Positions 1 to 6,956 are shown, counted from the first letter of the stretch. The stretch: DNA of 17,269 bases from an uncultured Lachnoclostridium sp. (GCA_958425285.1 CATZVV010000011.1:1-17269); one strand, 5' to 3'. A program made the numbers and translations. The notes: a model not told the origin generated them from the sequence alone.

Positions 1-469
1 TTGCCATATAAGACATCGCATGCTGCTCTCCATGCTGCTCTACATCCTGAGCATAAACTTTTCTCTGATATTGTTCGTTACGGTATCCACTTAATACCAA
101 AGTCGTACTTAATTGCTTTTTATTATAAAATGCCGTTAACATTCGGTTGAGCTGTACGATAACCTGATTCGATAACTTTACCTTTTTATCTTTCACCTGA
201 TAAAAATCAGATTTATTTTTATATACCTTTAGCAAATCCTCTGCCTGCTCCGTCTCAAAGTGATATGGAACCTGGTTGTTAACTAAAATTAAATCGCCCT
301 TAAATACATCTTGCTCAGTCAGTTTAATCTCCTGTCTGTCATCACGCAATTCGGTTGCTTTCTGCTCGGTTGATACCGGCACAGCAGTCTTTTTTATTGG
401 TATGCATATTACAACAATAAGTACGGCGGAACATAGTGCTGTTAAAATGATGTATTTTATATAATTCAT
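1..469 (-). CDS. VanY-like D-alanyl-D-alanine carboxypeptidase (M15B family), 3' end beyond window
   Basis: Reading the minus strand from 469 gives an open frame of 156 codons that runs off the left edge, so the C-terminal half is missing. Residues about 6-25 form a single hydrophobic segment (signal anchor). A periplasmic-type domain follows, with LVNNQVPYHF, an LxxxLNRMLTAFY-like helix and LVLSGYRNEQYQ near residues 130-141. This order (N-terminal anchor, 'LVN' strand, 'SGYRs..yQ') is typical of VanY/M15B D,D-carboxypeptidases, which trim the terminal D-Ala of peptidoglycan stems. The zinc-binding SxHxxGxAxD motif would lie outside the window, so catalytic competence cannot be judged. The start at 469 has GGAG 12 bases upstream; an in-frame ATG at 487 adds six residues but lacks a ribosome site. 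It has its own promoter and is separated from the feo operon by a terminator. Confidence 0.75.
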   Translation of the reverse strand, partial: MNYIKYIILTALCSAVLIVVICIPIKKTAVPVSTEQKATELRDDRQEIKLTEQDVFKGDLILVNNQVPYHFETEQAEDLLKVYKNKSDFYQVKDKKVKLSNQVIVQLNRMLTAFYNKKQLSTTLVLSGYRNEQYQRKVYAQDVEQHGEQHAMSYMA

Positions 470-504
470 AATATTCTTAATCTCCATTCTGTATTGATTA
501 TTAC

Positions 505-533
505 ATTTTAACATGCTTTTTTAGGCGTTACAA
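505..533 (-). promoter_or_regulatory. Sigma-70-type promoter for the VanY-like gene
   Basis: On the minus strand TTGTAA (528-533) is followed after 17 bases by TAAAAT (505-510), with an extended TG one base before the -10. Transcription would start near 498, about 30 bases before the chosen start codon. Called by eye from consensus match and spacing. Confidence 0.5.
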
Positions 534-555
534 CTATTTCTGTCTGTATTTCTAA

Positions 556-632
556 ACAAAAAAGCACTCTCCCATCAACAAGAACCTGATATGCTATATT
601 ATGCACCAGTTCGGGCCAATCGGAGAGTTCCT
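556..632 (-). terminator. Rho-independent terminator of the feo operon
   Basis: Downstream of the small Cys-rich gene on the minus strand, ACTCTCC pairs with GGGAGAGT across a long, partly paired loop (inner arms GAAC/GTTC and GCAT/GCAT-like). It is followed by GC and a T-rich run (TTTTTTGTTT). The extended structure of about 70 nt is longer than a usual terminator hairpin, but the T-tract and its position fit termination of feo transcription before the VanY-like gene. Confidence 0.6.
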
Positions 633-645
633 TATTCTTATAGAT

Positions 646-780
646 TTATTTACATTTATGTGTGCAACTGCTGCATCCACAACCGCAGCTGCCACCCCCT
701 TTTTTCTTTCGTTTTATCATAAACATGATACTAACAACTACCGCAATTACAATCACAGCAATTAGTATTAAATCTGTCAT
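646..780 (-). CDS. FeoB-associated Cys-rich membrane protein (44 aa)
   Basis: A 44-residue gene that is easily missed because of its length. The start ATG at 780 is preceded by GAGG at a spacing of about 6. The protein has one hydrophobic segment (residues about 4-22), a basic stretch KRKKK, a Gly run, then a cluster SCGCGCSSC plus a final Cys (five Cys in the last 14 residues). This matches the small 'FeoB-associated Cys-rich membrane protein' family usually found directly after feoB in Firmicutes. It lies 35 bases after the feoB stop and before the operon terminator. By inference the cytoplasmic thiolate tail could accept or chaperone Fe2+ leaving FeoB; its biochemical role is not established. 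Confidence 0.85.
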   Translation of the reverse strand: MTDLILIAVIVIAVVVSIMFMIKRKKKGGGSCGCGCSSCTHKCK

Positions 781-815
781 AATCCACCTCGTTTCTGTGG
801 ACAGATGCTAAGCGA

Positions 816-3011
816 TCAGCAGAACAATCCACCAATCAAATTGACAAGTAACGCAACCACATATGCTGTCAGCATCTGTACACCAACTGCAAAACCTGTT
901 AATTTCCATGTTTTCAGCTCTCTGCGTATCGCACCAACTGCTGCAAAGCAAGGCATGCAAAGAAGGTTAAAAATCATATAGGCATATGCCGCTGCCTTTG
1001 TTGTAATATCCTTTTTCATAGAATGAAGCGCATTTTCATCATCCCCCTCAAAAAGAATGCTCTCTGCATAAACATCGGGAGCCGCCTCTGCATCATACTC
1101 ACCATTCTCAAAACCTGCCTCTTCTAACTCTTCAAGAGAATAATCCCCAAAAAACTCTTCTAAATATTCCGGAGTCACATCATCATCGTAGAGCTGTGCC
1201 ATTGTTACAACAACCATTTCTTTCGCAATCCATCCTGTTGCCACACCAACTGTCGGCCTCCATTCACCAAAGCCAAGAGGCTTAAAGATTGGTGCAATAA
1301 CACTAGCCCCCTTCGCCAGAAAGCTGTCATCCATTTCACACATAATACTCTGGTCTTCATTTGTTTGTGCATTTTTCCCATTGAAAGAATCGATATTAAA
1401 ATTCGTAAGTAACCATAAAACAATAGTTGATACGAAAATAACAGTTCCGGCTTTCACAGCAAAGCCTTTCACTTTCTCCCACCCGTGAATCAAAACACTT
1501 TTAACTGTTGGCAGCCGATACTGTGGAAGTTCCATAACGAAATTAGAAGCATCCGCCTTATATACAAATTTATTTAGTATAAGAGAAACAATAATTGCCA
1601 CTACAATGCTGACCATGTAAATAGAATACGTCACAAGAGTCTTATTTGTATCAGCAAAAAAAGTAGATACAAATAGGGCGAAAATAGGCAATTTTGCTCC
1701 GCAAGGCATAAATCCGGTAACAATAGCCGTAACTTTCCGGTCCTTTTCCGATTCCAGTGTTCTCGTTGCCATCACTGCCGGCACACCACATCCAAATCCC
1801 ATCAGAAGCGGAATAAAGGAACGCCCTGACAATCCAAATTTACGGAACAAACGATCCATTACAAAAGCAACACGCGCCATATATCCACTATCTTCCAAAA
1901 ATGAAATTAATAAGTATAATACAAGTACAAGCGGAATGAAACCAATAACTGCTCCAATTCCTTCTATGATACCATCCATCACAAGGGACTGCAACCACGG
2001 AGATGCACTTTCTACCCAGCCTCCTACCAAACCGCCAAAAGCACCCCACGCTTCCTCTGCCAGGCCGGCAAGCCAGACACCCGGACTTGGTAATCCTGAT
2101 ATAAACAGGAAATTTTCACTGAATGTGGCAGCAAACAAAAGATACATTGCGACAGCAAAAATAGGAAGTGCCAGAATACGACTTGTCAAAATTTTATCAA
2201 TCTTATCCGAACACGATTCAACATGCCCTATCCTCGCTTTTTTCACAGCTTTTTTTACAATCTTGCCAATCTGCTTATATCTCAAATCCGCAATCACAGC
2301 CTCCAAGTCTTCTCCCATCACCTCTTCGGCTTCTTTTACGATTACTTCAGCTGCAGCCTTCTGGGATTCACTCAATTCCCCCGCAACAATTTCATCACCT
2401 TCTACAATTTTAATGGCTTTCCACTCACAGTCAGTTTCATTTCCTATCAGCAGAATTCGTATATTTTCAATCGCCGCCTGAATCGAAGCGTCAAAAGTTT
2501 CCACCCGGTTCGGCTTCTTTTTTTGAGAAGCAACAGAAACAGCAGCCTCCATTAATTCTTTCAGACCCTTTCCATTTCTGGCTACAATCGGAACAACCGG
2601 CACCCCAAATATTTCGCTTAATTTTTCCGTATCAATTCTATCACCCCGACGCTCCACTTCATCCATCATATTCAGTGCAATTACCATCGGAACTTGAGTT
2701 TCTGTAATCTGCAAAGTTAAATACAGATTTCTTTCAATACTTGTTGCGTCTACAATATCAATAACAACGTCTGGTTTTTCCTTTATGATATAATCTCTCG
2801 CAACAATTTCCTCGGCAGAATATGGTGACAAGGAATATGTACCTGGTAAATCCAGAATAACAATTTCCTTATCCTTTCTATATTTTCCTTCTTTTTTGTC
2901 CACAGTTACTCCCGGCCAGTTTCCTACATGCTGTCTAGAACCAGTCAGTTCATTAAATAATGTGGTTTTACCGCAATTTGGATTTCCTGCTAACGCTACC
3001 TGTATCGACAT
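816..3011 (-). CDS. feoB: Ferrous iron transport protein B (FeoB)
   Basis: 731-residue GTP-dependent Fe2+ permease of the cytoplasmic membrane. The N-terminal G domain shows G1 GNPNCGKT (9-16), the switch-I region around VGNWPGVT (29-36), G3 DLPG (54-57) and G4 NMMD (114-117), followed by a helical GDI-like region to about residue 275. The C-terminal membrane domain has two Gate regions with conserved Cys: GFGCGVPAVMATRTLES and FMPCGAKLPIFALF, then NLLCMPCFAAVGAIRRE near the end. Length is usual for the family. A very acidic loop (roughly residues 610-670, rich in D/E) sits between late membrane segments. GGAG lies 7 bases before the ATG. The gene follows two feoA genes and precedes the Cys-rich partner. 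A GTTAGCA-N4-CTAAC operator sits 18 bases upstream of its start codon, suggesting iron-responsive control at this point as well. Confidence 0.97.
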   Translation of the reverse strand: MSIQVALAGNPNCGKTTLFNELTGSRQHVGNWPGVTVDKKEGKYRKDKEIVILDLPGTYSLSPYSAEEIVARDYIIKEKPDVVIDIVDATSIERNLYLTLQITETQVPMVIALNMMDEVERRGDRIDTEKLSEIFGVPVVPIVARNGKGLKELMEAAVSVASQKKKPNRVETFDASIQAAIENIRILLIGNETDCEWKAIKIVEGDEIVAGELSESQKAAAEVIVKEAEEVMGEDLEAVIADLRYKQIGKIVKKAVKKARIGHVESCSDKIDKILTSRILALPIFAVAMYLLFAATFSENFLFISGLPSPGVWLAGLAEEAWGAFGGLVGGWVESASPWLQSLVMDGIIEGIGAVIGFIPLVLVLYLLISFLEDSGYMARVAFVMDRLFRKFGLSGRSFIPLLMGFGCGVPAVMATRTLESEKDRKVTAIVTGFMPCGAKLPIFALFVSTFFADTNKTLVTYSIYMVSIVVAIIVSLILNKFVYKADASNFVMELPQYRLPTVKSVLIHGWEKVKGFAVKAGTVIFVSTIVLWLLTNFNIDSFNGKNAQTNEDQSIMCEMDDSFLAKGASVIAPIFKPLGFGEWRPTVGVATGWIAKEMVVVTMAQLYDDDVTPEYLEEFFGDYSLEELEEAGFENGEYDAEAAPDVYAESILFEGDDENALHSMKKDITTKAAAYAYMIFNLLCMPCFAAVGAIRRELKTWKLTGFAVGVQMLTAYVVALLVNLIGGLFC

Positions 3012-3029
3012 TTTTTCTCTCCTTACACA

Positions 3030-3045
3030 GTTAGTTTTTGCTAAC
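3030..3045 (-). promoter_or_regulatory. Iron-type operator GTTAGCA-N4-CTAAC before feoB
   Basis: On the minus strand GTTAGCAAAAACTAAC is a 5-bp-arm inverted repeat (GTTAG-N6-CTAAC) in the feoA-feoB gap. It matches the two copies at the operon promoter, including the CA after the first arm. The arms resemble half-sites of DtxR-family metalloregulators (TTAG/CTAA). No good -35/-10 pair is visible around it, so it may act as a roadblock or on a weak internal promoter. The regulator identity is inferred. Confidence 0.65.
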
Positions 3046-3060
3046 CTTTGTTTTAATTTT

Positions 3061-3079
3061 AAGCACCTTTAAGGTGCTT
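3061..3079. repeat. Perfect hairpin between feoA and feoB
   Basis: AAGCACCTT-T-AAGGTGCTT is a perfect 9-bp-arm inverted repeat, 6 bases after the feoA stop. Its T-run (CTTTTTTATTT) is on the plus-strand side, so as a terminator it would stop transcription antisense to feo, not the operon itself. In the feo mRNA it would be a stable intergenic hairpin that could protect or separate the feoA and feoB parts. Confidence 0.7.
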
Positions 3080-3084
3080 CTTTT

Positions 3085-3303
3085 TTATTTCACAATAATC
3101 TGCGCCGCCTCATCTTTTCTCAGGCTCAGTTCATAGCCACGAATATTAACTTCCACCGGGTCTCCCAATGGCGCTACCTTAATTACTTTTAATCTGGCAC
3201 CCGGCGTTACACCCATATCCATAATCCGACGTCTGACGGGTCCTTTTTCTCCAATTGAAACAACCGTACCACTTTCTCCAACCTTCAATTCTTTCAGTGT
3301 CAT
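3085..3303 (-). CDS. feoA: FeoA-family protein, promoter-distal copy
   Basis: 72-residue SH3-like beta-barrel protein. It begins MTLKELKVGESGTVVSI, continues with RRRIMDMGVTPGARLKVI, and ends with VEVNIRGYELSLRKDEAAQIIV. This is the standard FeoA pattern (LxxLxxGxxGxV, R..l.dmGl.pG, v.v...G..lalr..eA..I.V). FeoA is a small cytoplasmic partner that modulates FeoB. The ATG at 3303 is chosen because AAAGGA lies 9 bases upstream; an in-frame ATG eight codons earlier has no ribosome site. An ATGCAA/TTGCAT inverted repeat (3326-3346) lies just upstream. It is the second of two non-identical feoA genes in the operon. Confidence 0.93.
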   Translation of the reverse strand: MTLKELKVGESGTVVSIGEKGPVRRRIMDMGVTPGARLKVIKVAPLGDPVEVNIRGYELSLRKDEAAQIIVK

Positions 3304-3376
3304 TTTCTCATTTCCTTTCTTTTTCATGCAACTGAAAAATTTGCATTTACAACAGAATTTTCAAAAGCAAACTTAA

Positions 3377-3589
3377 TTATTGTACAAAAATCATAGAAGC
3401 CAACCCAAGGTTAACGGCAAACTTAACACCTTTTATAACTAAAATCAAACCGCTCTGGTTCTCACCAACAACCTTTACCTGTTCACCTTTTACAAAGCCC
3501 AAATCACGCAAATGCTTTTTCATTTCCTCTTTGCCTCTAAAATCACAGACTGTTCTTGTTTCTCCTGGCACCACCATTGCTAAAGACAT
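3377..3589 (-). CDS. feoA: FeoA-family protein, promoter-proximal copy
   Basis: 70-residue FeoA-type SH3-like protein and first gene of the feo operon. It shows MSLAMVVPGETRTV, a helix KEEMKKHLRDLGFVKGEQVKVV, then GLILVIKGVKFAVNLGLASMIFV, the usual C-terminal 'G.r.al...la..I.V' strand pair. It is clearly diverged from the second FeoA, so the pair is unlikely to be a recent tandem duplication. The ATG at 3589 has an AAGGG-type ribosome site about 10 bases upstream; an in-frame TTG six codons earlier would start inside that site and is rejected. About 87 bases of leader separate it from the predicted transcription start. Confidence 0.92.
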   Translation of the reverse strand: MSLAMVVPGETRTVCDFRGKEEMKKHLRDLGFVKGEQVKVVGENQSGLILVIKGVKFAVNLGLASMIFVQ

Positions 3590-3656
3590 ACCTATCACCC
3601 TTTCCAATCTTTTTCATACCGCGATATAATGTAAACGATAAGCAAACAGCTCAGCA

Positions 3657-3695
3657 GTTAGAATCTGCTAACTACTATAGTTAGTATATGCTAAC
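3657..3695 (-). promoter_or_regulatory. Tandem iron-type operators at the feo promoter
   Basis: Two 16-bp inverted repeats occur with centres 23 bp apart: GTTAGCATATACTAAC (3680-3695) and GTTAGCAGATTCTAAC (3657-3672) on the minus strand. The first covers the -10 box TATACT; the second lies just past the predicted start point. Between them, CTAACTA and TAGTTAG also pair, so the half-sites form a regular array. Occupancy would block RNA polymerase, as expected for a metal-dependent repressor of feo. The arm sequence is DtxR-like; no Fur-type GATAAT box is seen. Confidence 0.7.
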
Positions 3696-3711
3696 GATTT
3701 CCATTTGTCAA
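3683..3711 (-). promoter_or_regulatory. feo operon promoter (TTGACA-N17-TATACT)
   Basis: On the minus strand a perfect -35 TTGACA (3706-3711) is separated by 17 bases from TATACT (3683-3688). Predicted transcription start is near 3676. The -10 lies inside the upstream GTTAGCA-N4-CTAAC operator, so a strong promoter is directly occluded when the repressor binds. Confidence 0.8.
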
Positions 3712-3738
3712 CATCAAATTTTTATATGAACCTACATT

Positions 3739-3794
3739 ATATCTCAACCGTGCGTGCAACCAGCACACTATGATCCTGGCTGCACGGCTGATAT
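3739..3794. repeat. Imperfect long inverted repeat after the ABC operon
   Basis: ATATC, CCGTGC and CCAG on the left arm pair with CTGG, GCACGG and GATAT on the right, with a 5-nt bulge. It starts 15 bases past the lipoprotein stop and ends before the feo promoter. No T-run follows on either strand, so it is at best a weak terminator or an mRNA 3'-end stabiliser. Confidence 0.45.
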
Positions 3795-3809
3795 GAAACA
3801 TTCTCTCAC

Positions 3810-4808
3810 TTAATAAATACGAAATCTGTATCCCATTTGTACTTTTTTCATATCCCACTTTCTCCCCTGAAGCACACCTTTTCCACTTTTCACGGAAAAT
3901 GTCTTAATAAATTGTTTTGAGACCTGTTCATTCCCAGTCATATAAGTAAATAAGTTGTTCACTGTTTCAATCTCATATGAACTAAAAACCGAACTTTTCT
4001 TTTCATACTCATCCTGACAAAATTCAATATCCAACTGTATTGGTTCACCATCCTGAAAACTAATCCGGATGTTTTTTCGATATTGAACATCTATCCCACT
4101 CCCTCCACGCAGGATAATTTGATCTACTTTTCCACCGGTTTCATACGATTCAACATAAAACCCATCTACCACATTTTTTTCCATAAACTCTCTGTAAGCC
4201 TCGGGAAGCATCATAGAAGATACAGGAAGGTCAATCTGCATCAGACAGCCATCCTGAAAATAGATTCGTATTCCTTTTTGAACGAAATTTGTATACGTAT
4301 CGTCCGACTTTATTTTCTGATATATTGAAAAAATGTTTTCTAACCCCGCTTCTGCCAGCTTTACCAGAAGCTTTTCCGTATTTTGTTTTCTCTTTTCATC
4401 GTATCGCTCCCACTCTTCTTCATCTTCTGCTTCCATTTGGGCAACAGAAAATACCTGTTCCGCCCAATCAATCGAACTTTTACTGCCGGAATGATTTTCC
4501 ACATATCTTTTATACCGTTCCATACAATTTTCAAAATTCCCTTCATCCCAAACATAATATTCCATATCTTCTAATTCCAAAGAAGATATGGAATTTACAA
4601 TCTGACTCGCCAACTGATAATTGGATGAATGAATTTGAAGCTTCAAAGGTTCTGATTTTCGTAATGACAATGTATCATGTACGCTCTCCTCCTGATAAAG
4701 GACACCATCTTTTTGCTGACATTCTACGACTTGTTCCAAAGCATCCTTCTCTCCGCACCCACAAAGCAAAAAGCACATAGCAATCCCAAGAAAAAATACC
4801 TTTTTCAT
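3810..4808 (-). CDS. Lipoprotein of the ABC module, unrecognised family
   Basis: 332-residue predicted lipoprotein. The N-terminus MKKVFFLGIAMCFLLCGC is a type II signal peptide with lipobox LCG|C (acylated Cys18), so the mature protein would be anchored outside the membrane. Residues about 95-160 are highly charged and probably helical (EAEDEEEWERYDEKRKQN). A motif is repeated: KGIRIYFQDG..MQIDL at 178-194 and KNIRISFQDG..IQLDI at 245-261, indicating an internally duplicated beta unit. I do not recognise the family. It is the last gene of the ABC operon, 16 bases after the second permease, suggesting an accessory or substrate-contacting subunit. The ATG at 4808 is chosen because GGAG lies 9 bases upstream; earlier in-frame starts lack this spacing and would spoil the signal peptide. 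Confidence 0.8.
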   Translation of the reverse strand: MKKVFFLGIAMCFLLCGCGEKDALEQVVECQQKDGVLYQEESVHDTLSLRKSEPLKLQIHSSNYQLASQIVNSISSLELEDMEYYVWDEGNFENCMERYKRYVENHSGSKSSIDWAEQVFSVAQMEAEDEEEWERYDEKRKQNTEKLLVKLAEAGLENIFSIYQKIKSDDTYTNFVQKGIRIYFQDGCLMQIDLPVSSMMLPEAYREFMEKNVVDGFYVESYETGGKVDQIILRGGSGIDVQYRKNIRISFQDGEPIQLDIEFCQDEYEKKSSVFSSYEIETVNNLFTYMTGNEQVSKQFIKTFSVKSGKGVLQGRKWDMKKVQMGYRFRIY

Positions 4809-4824
4809 TAATTTCATCTCCAAT

Positions 4825-5910
4825 CTATGAATAATACCTTCGGATTGCCTGTCGTACAATCATCCCGGTTAAAACAGCAACAATAATCATTATGATAAGA
4901 CTTACCAAAAACGAAAAACGCCCTTCATTTGAAAACACTGCCAAAAACATAGCCGCACACACACTAATACAGCCTACAAAAAGATGTTCCAGAACGCTTG
5001 ATGTAATAAATCTTCCATCGGTAAAATTTTGTCTACGATATAGTATAGCAATTAAAATCATTGAAAATAGCCATATACTAATCAGACATAAAAACTTAGG
5101 AAACAAATCAGAAAATGTAACTACGTTAAAGCCTCTATATAAATAATTTTCTGTAAGTTCTCCTTCAAAGCTAGGAACAAGATTGTTCCCCAAAGAATTT
5201 CCAAACCACGGAAGAAAAATTTCAAACAATTTATGAGTTTCTTCCGCATAACCTCTGAAAGATACAAATAAAAGATCAAATTGCCTGATAAGGTAGGCCG
5301 GTGCCAGCGCCGCTGCCATACCTACAAAACCCGCAATCAGGCATGGATTAACAATAATCTGCGTTAAGAAGTAAATGGAATAAAGTACAATAGCTGACAG
5401 CCAAAACATCCCAATATTTAAAAGTAAATTTTCTATACTTTCATTTGCATAAATAAAATCAAAATACGGATTTGAGAGGCTTTCTTTTAGTATATCATTA
5501 ATATAATATTGAAAAATCCCCACACTGCCAACCATAAATACAAGAATAGGCAAGGTAATTGTTAAAATCCCACTCACATATTTAATCCATAGCGTATATA
5601 CACGTTTTAGCGGCAGACTGCCTAAAAATTCACTTGTTGTCTTAACTTTCTGCTCATAAAATTGTACGACTGTCAGAATACTGATTCCTAAAAACAACCC
5701 TGTCTGCATCACTTTCAAAAATTCTACAATGTTACATACAATAACACTTCCTTGTGAGTACATATAGTTATCAAGTGTTATGTCGGTTGCCAAATGAATA
5801 TGCAACCAGCAATACCCCACTCCTAGCATAGAAATTATCATTCCAGCAATTAAAAACCAACATACGTAACGCATTTCATGAGCAAAAATGGCGCTATATT
5901 TTTTTTTCAT
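4825..5910 (-). CDS. ABC-2-type permease subunit (second)
   Basis: 361-residue integral membrane protein with about seven or eight hydrophobic segments. It opens with a short cytoplasmic MKKKYSAIFAHEMRYV before the first segment, like ABC-2 permeases. A cytoplasmic stretch FLGSLPLKRVYTLWIKYVSG (about residues 93-112) matches FYGKLPIERKTLLITTYLSG in the preceding permease, showing that the two are paralogues and probably form the heterodimeric channel. The start ATG at 5910 overlaps the previous stop codon (ATGA) and has GGAGG 7 bases upstream; a longer upstream reading would run deep into the preceding gene. Substrate unknown; such GntR-ABC modules in Firmicutes often respond to cell-wall-active compounds, but nothing here fixes that. 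Confidence 0.85.
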   Translation of the reverse strand: MKKKYSAIFAHEMRYVCWFLIAGMIISMLGVGYCWLHIHLATDITLDNYMYSQGSVIVCNIVEFLKVMQTGLFLGISILTVVQFYEQKVKTTSEFLGSLPLKRVYTLWIKYVSGILTITLPILVFMVGSVGIFQYYINDILKESLSNPYFDFIYANESIENLLLNIGMFWLSAIVLYSIYFLTQIIVNPCLIAGFVGMAAALAPAYLIRQFDLLFVSFRGYAEETHKLFEIFLPWFGNSLGNNLVPSFEGELTENYLYRGFNVVTFSDLFPKFLCLISIWLFSMILIAILYRRQNFTDGRFITSSVLEHLFVGCISVCAAMFLAVFSNEGRFSFLVSLIIMIIVAVLTGMIVRQAIRRYYS

Positions 5911-6956
5911 ACCCACACCTCCTTTTTCATCCGCATCTGTTTTAAATAAACAAACAAAAGCATTCCTATCATTGCAAGCAAACCAGACACAGGAAGTCTC
6001 CACCCCTGCCCCACCGAAAGTTCCATAATTGAAAATCCAAAAATTTCAGCAAATATTCTTATCTGATAATAAACAAAATTAGCTATAAGCACAATCACGT
6101 GAACACTTGCATATCCAGTCAACAAGCCACAAAATGCGCAAGCCCATCCTGGAATCGGAACGGTAAATACTGTAAATATATTTGCTGAATCCGTTTTAAT
6201 ATATACTTTAATGCTTAGCCATAATAAAAGAGCTGAAAGAATCATTCCTGCCACTGACATAAGCGTATAAAAAATCCAATAAGCAATTGGCAACTCGCTT
6301 TCAAGAGTTAAAATCGGATATGATTCAATATAATCAAGCGGAGTAAAAAAATGATAACCTCCCATACTTGAATCAATCCATATCAAATATGCATTTAGTA
6401 TATCAAAACCAAGTACTGTACTACTGCATATACAAAGCCAGACAAAGCTGGAATTTTTACTGCACAATATTTCCATAATAAAAAGTACCGTATAAAAAGT
6501 AAGTAAAAAAATACCCTGTGCCAGAAACTGCCATATTACAACATCCCAAATTCCCTTGTTGCCTGCATTCTGTATAACAACTGCCAATACATGAATAAAA
6601 TATCCAACACCTAAGACTGTAAGCCCAGATAAATATGTAGTAATTAACAAAGTTTTCCGTTCAATCGGCAATTTCCCATAGAATTGAATATTTTCTTCTT
6701 TTCGCATCTGCCAGAATTGTATCATCACCAATCCAACCATTAAAAACAGGAAAAATGTCATACTGGAAGTAACAGCAGTATTATAATCTACTAACTGATC
6801 AAGATAAAATTCCCAACCAACTACATCTACCTTCTTTACATCTAAGACATAACTTGTATTGTAAATGCCTTCAAGCAACTGATATAGGCAAAGAACAACG
6901 AAAAAGAAATAATATTGCATCCGGATTTGTTCCCTATATAGAGTTGTGCTGATCAT
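5907..6956 (-). CDS. ABC-2-type permease subunit (first)
   Basis: 349-residue membrane protein with about seven or eight hydrophobic segments and short basic cytoplasmic ends (MISTTLYREQIRMQ at the start, KQMRMKKEVWV at the end). It carries the conserved cytoplasmic motif FYGKLPIERKTLL at about residues 92-104, shared with the downstream permease, probably contacting the ATPase. Its start overlaps the ATPase gene by 23 bases, with GGGAGG 8 bases before the ATG at 6956; its stop overlaps the next start by 4 bases. This tight packing implies translational coupling and fixed subunit ratios. Family assignment rests on topology, motif and context; substrate not inferable. Confidence 0.85.
   Translation of the reverse strand: MISTTLYREQIRMQYYFFFVVLCLYQLLEGIYNTSYVLDVKKVDVVGWEFYLDQLVDYNTAVTSSMTFFLFLMVGLVMIQFWQMRKEENIQFYGKLPIERKTLLITTYLSGLTVLGVGYFIHVLAVVIQNAGNKGIWDVVIWQFLAQGIFLLTFYTVLFIMEILCSKNSSFVWLCICSSTVLGFDILNAYLIWIDSSMGGYHFFTPLDYIESYPILTLESELPIAYWIFYTLMSVAGMILSALLLWLSIKVYIKTDSANIFTVFTVPIPGWACAFCGLLTGYASVHVIVLIANFVYYQIRIFAEIFGFSIMELSVGQGWRLPVSGLLAMIGMLLFVYLKQMRMKKEVWV

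Larger units (their letters stand above)
3623..3743. repeat. 11-bp inverted repeat flanking the feo control region
   Basis: GATATAATGTA at 3623-3633 and its exact reverse complement TACATTATATC at 3733-3743 bracket the promoter and both operators, 99 bases apart. One copy lies upstream of the -35 and the other in the leader, so they cannot pair in the mRNA. They could be two inverted sites for one protein, or chance in AT-rich DNA. Confidence 0.5.

Noticed and set aside
1936..2481. Long plus-strand open frame (181 codons) opposite feoB
   Set aside because: It is antisense to the conserved G-domain and membrane region of feoB, with no ribosome site, and its Ser/Pro/Thr-rich product is typical of a shadow frame.
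3630..3643. cre-like sequence (CcpA site) TGTAAACGATAAGC in the feo leader
   Set aside because: Matches the left half of the consensus but not the final CA; carbon control of feo would be unexpected.
3739..3794. Imperfect inverted repeat read as a transposon end or MITE
   Set aside because: No target duplication, no second copy in the window and no transposase; kept only as an inverted repeat.
4289..4780. 163-codon plus-strand frame opposite the lipoprotein gene
   Set aside because: Antisense to a gene with a clean signal peptide and ribosome site; composition is that of a reverse-frame shadow.
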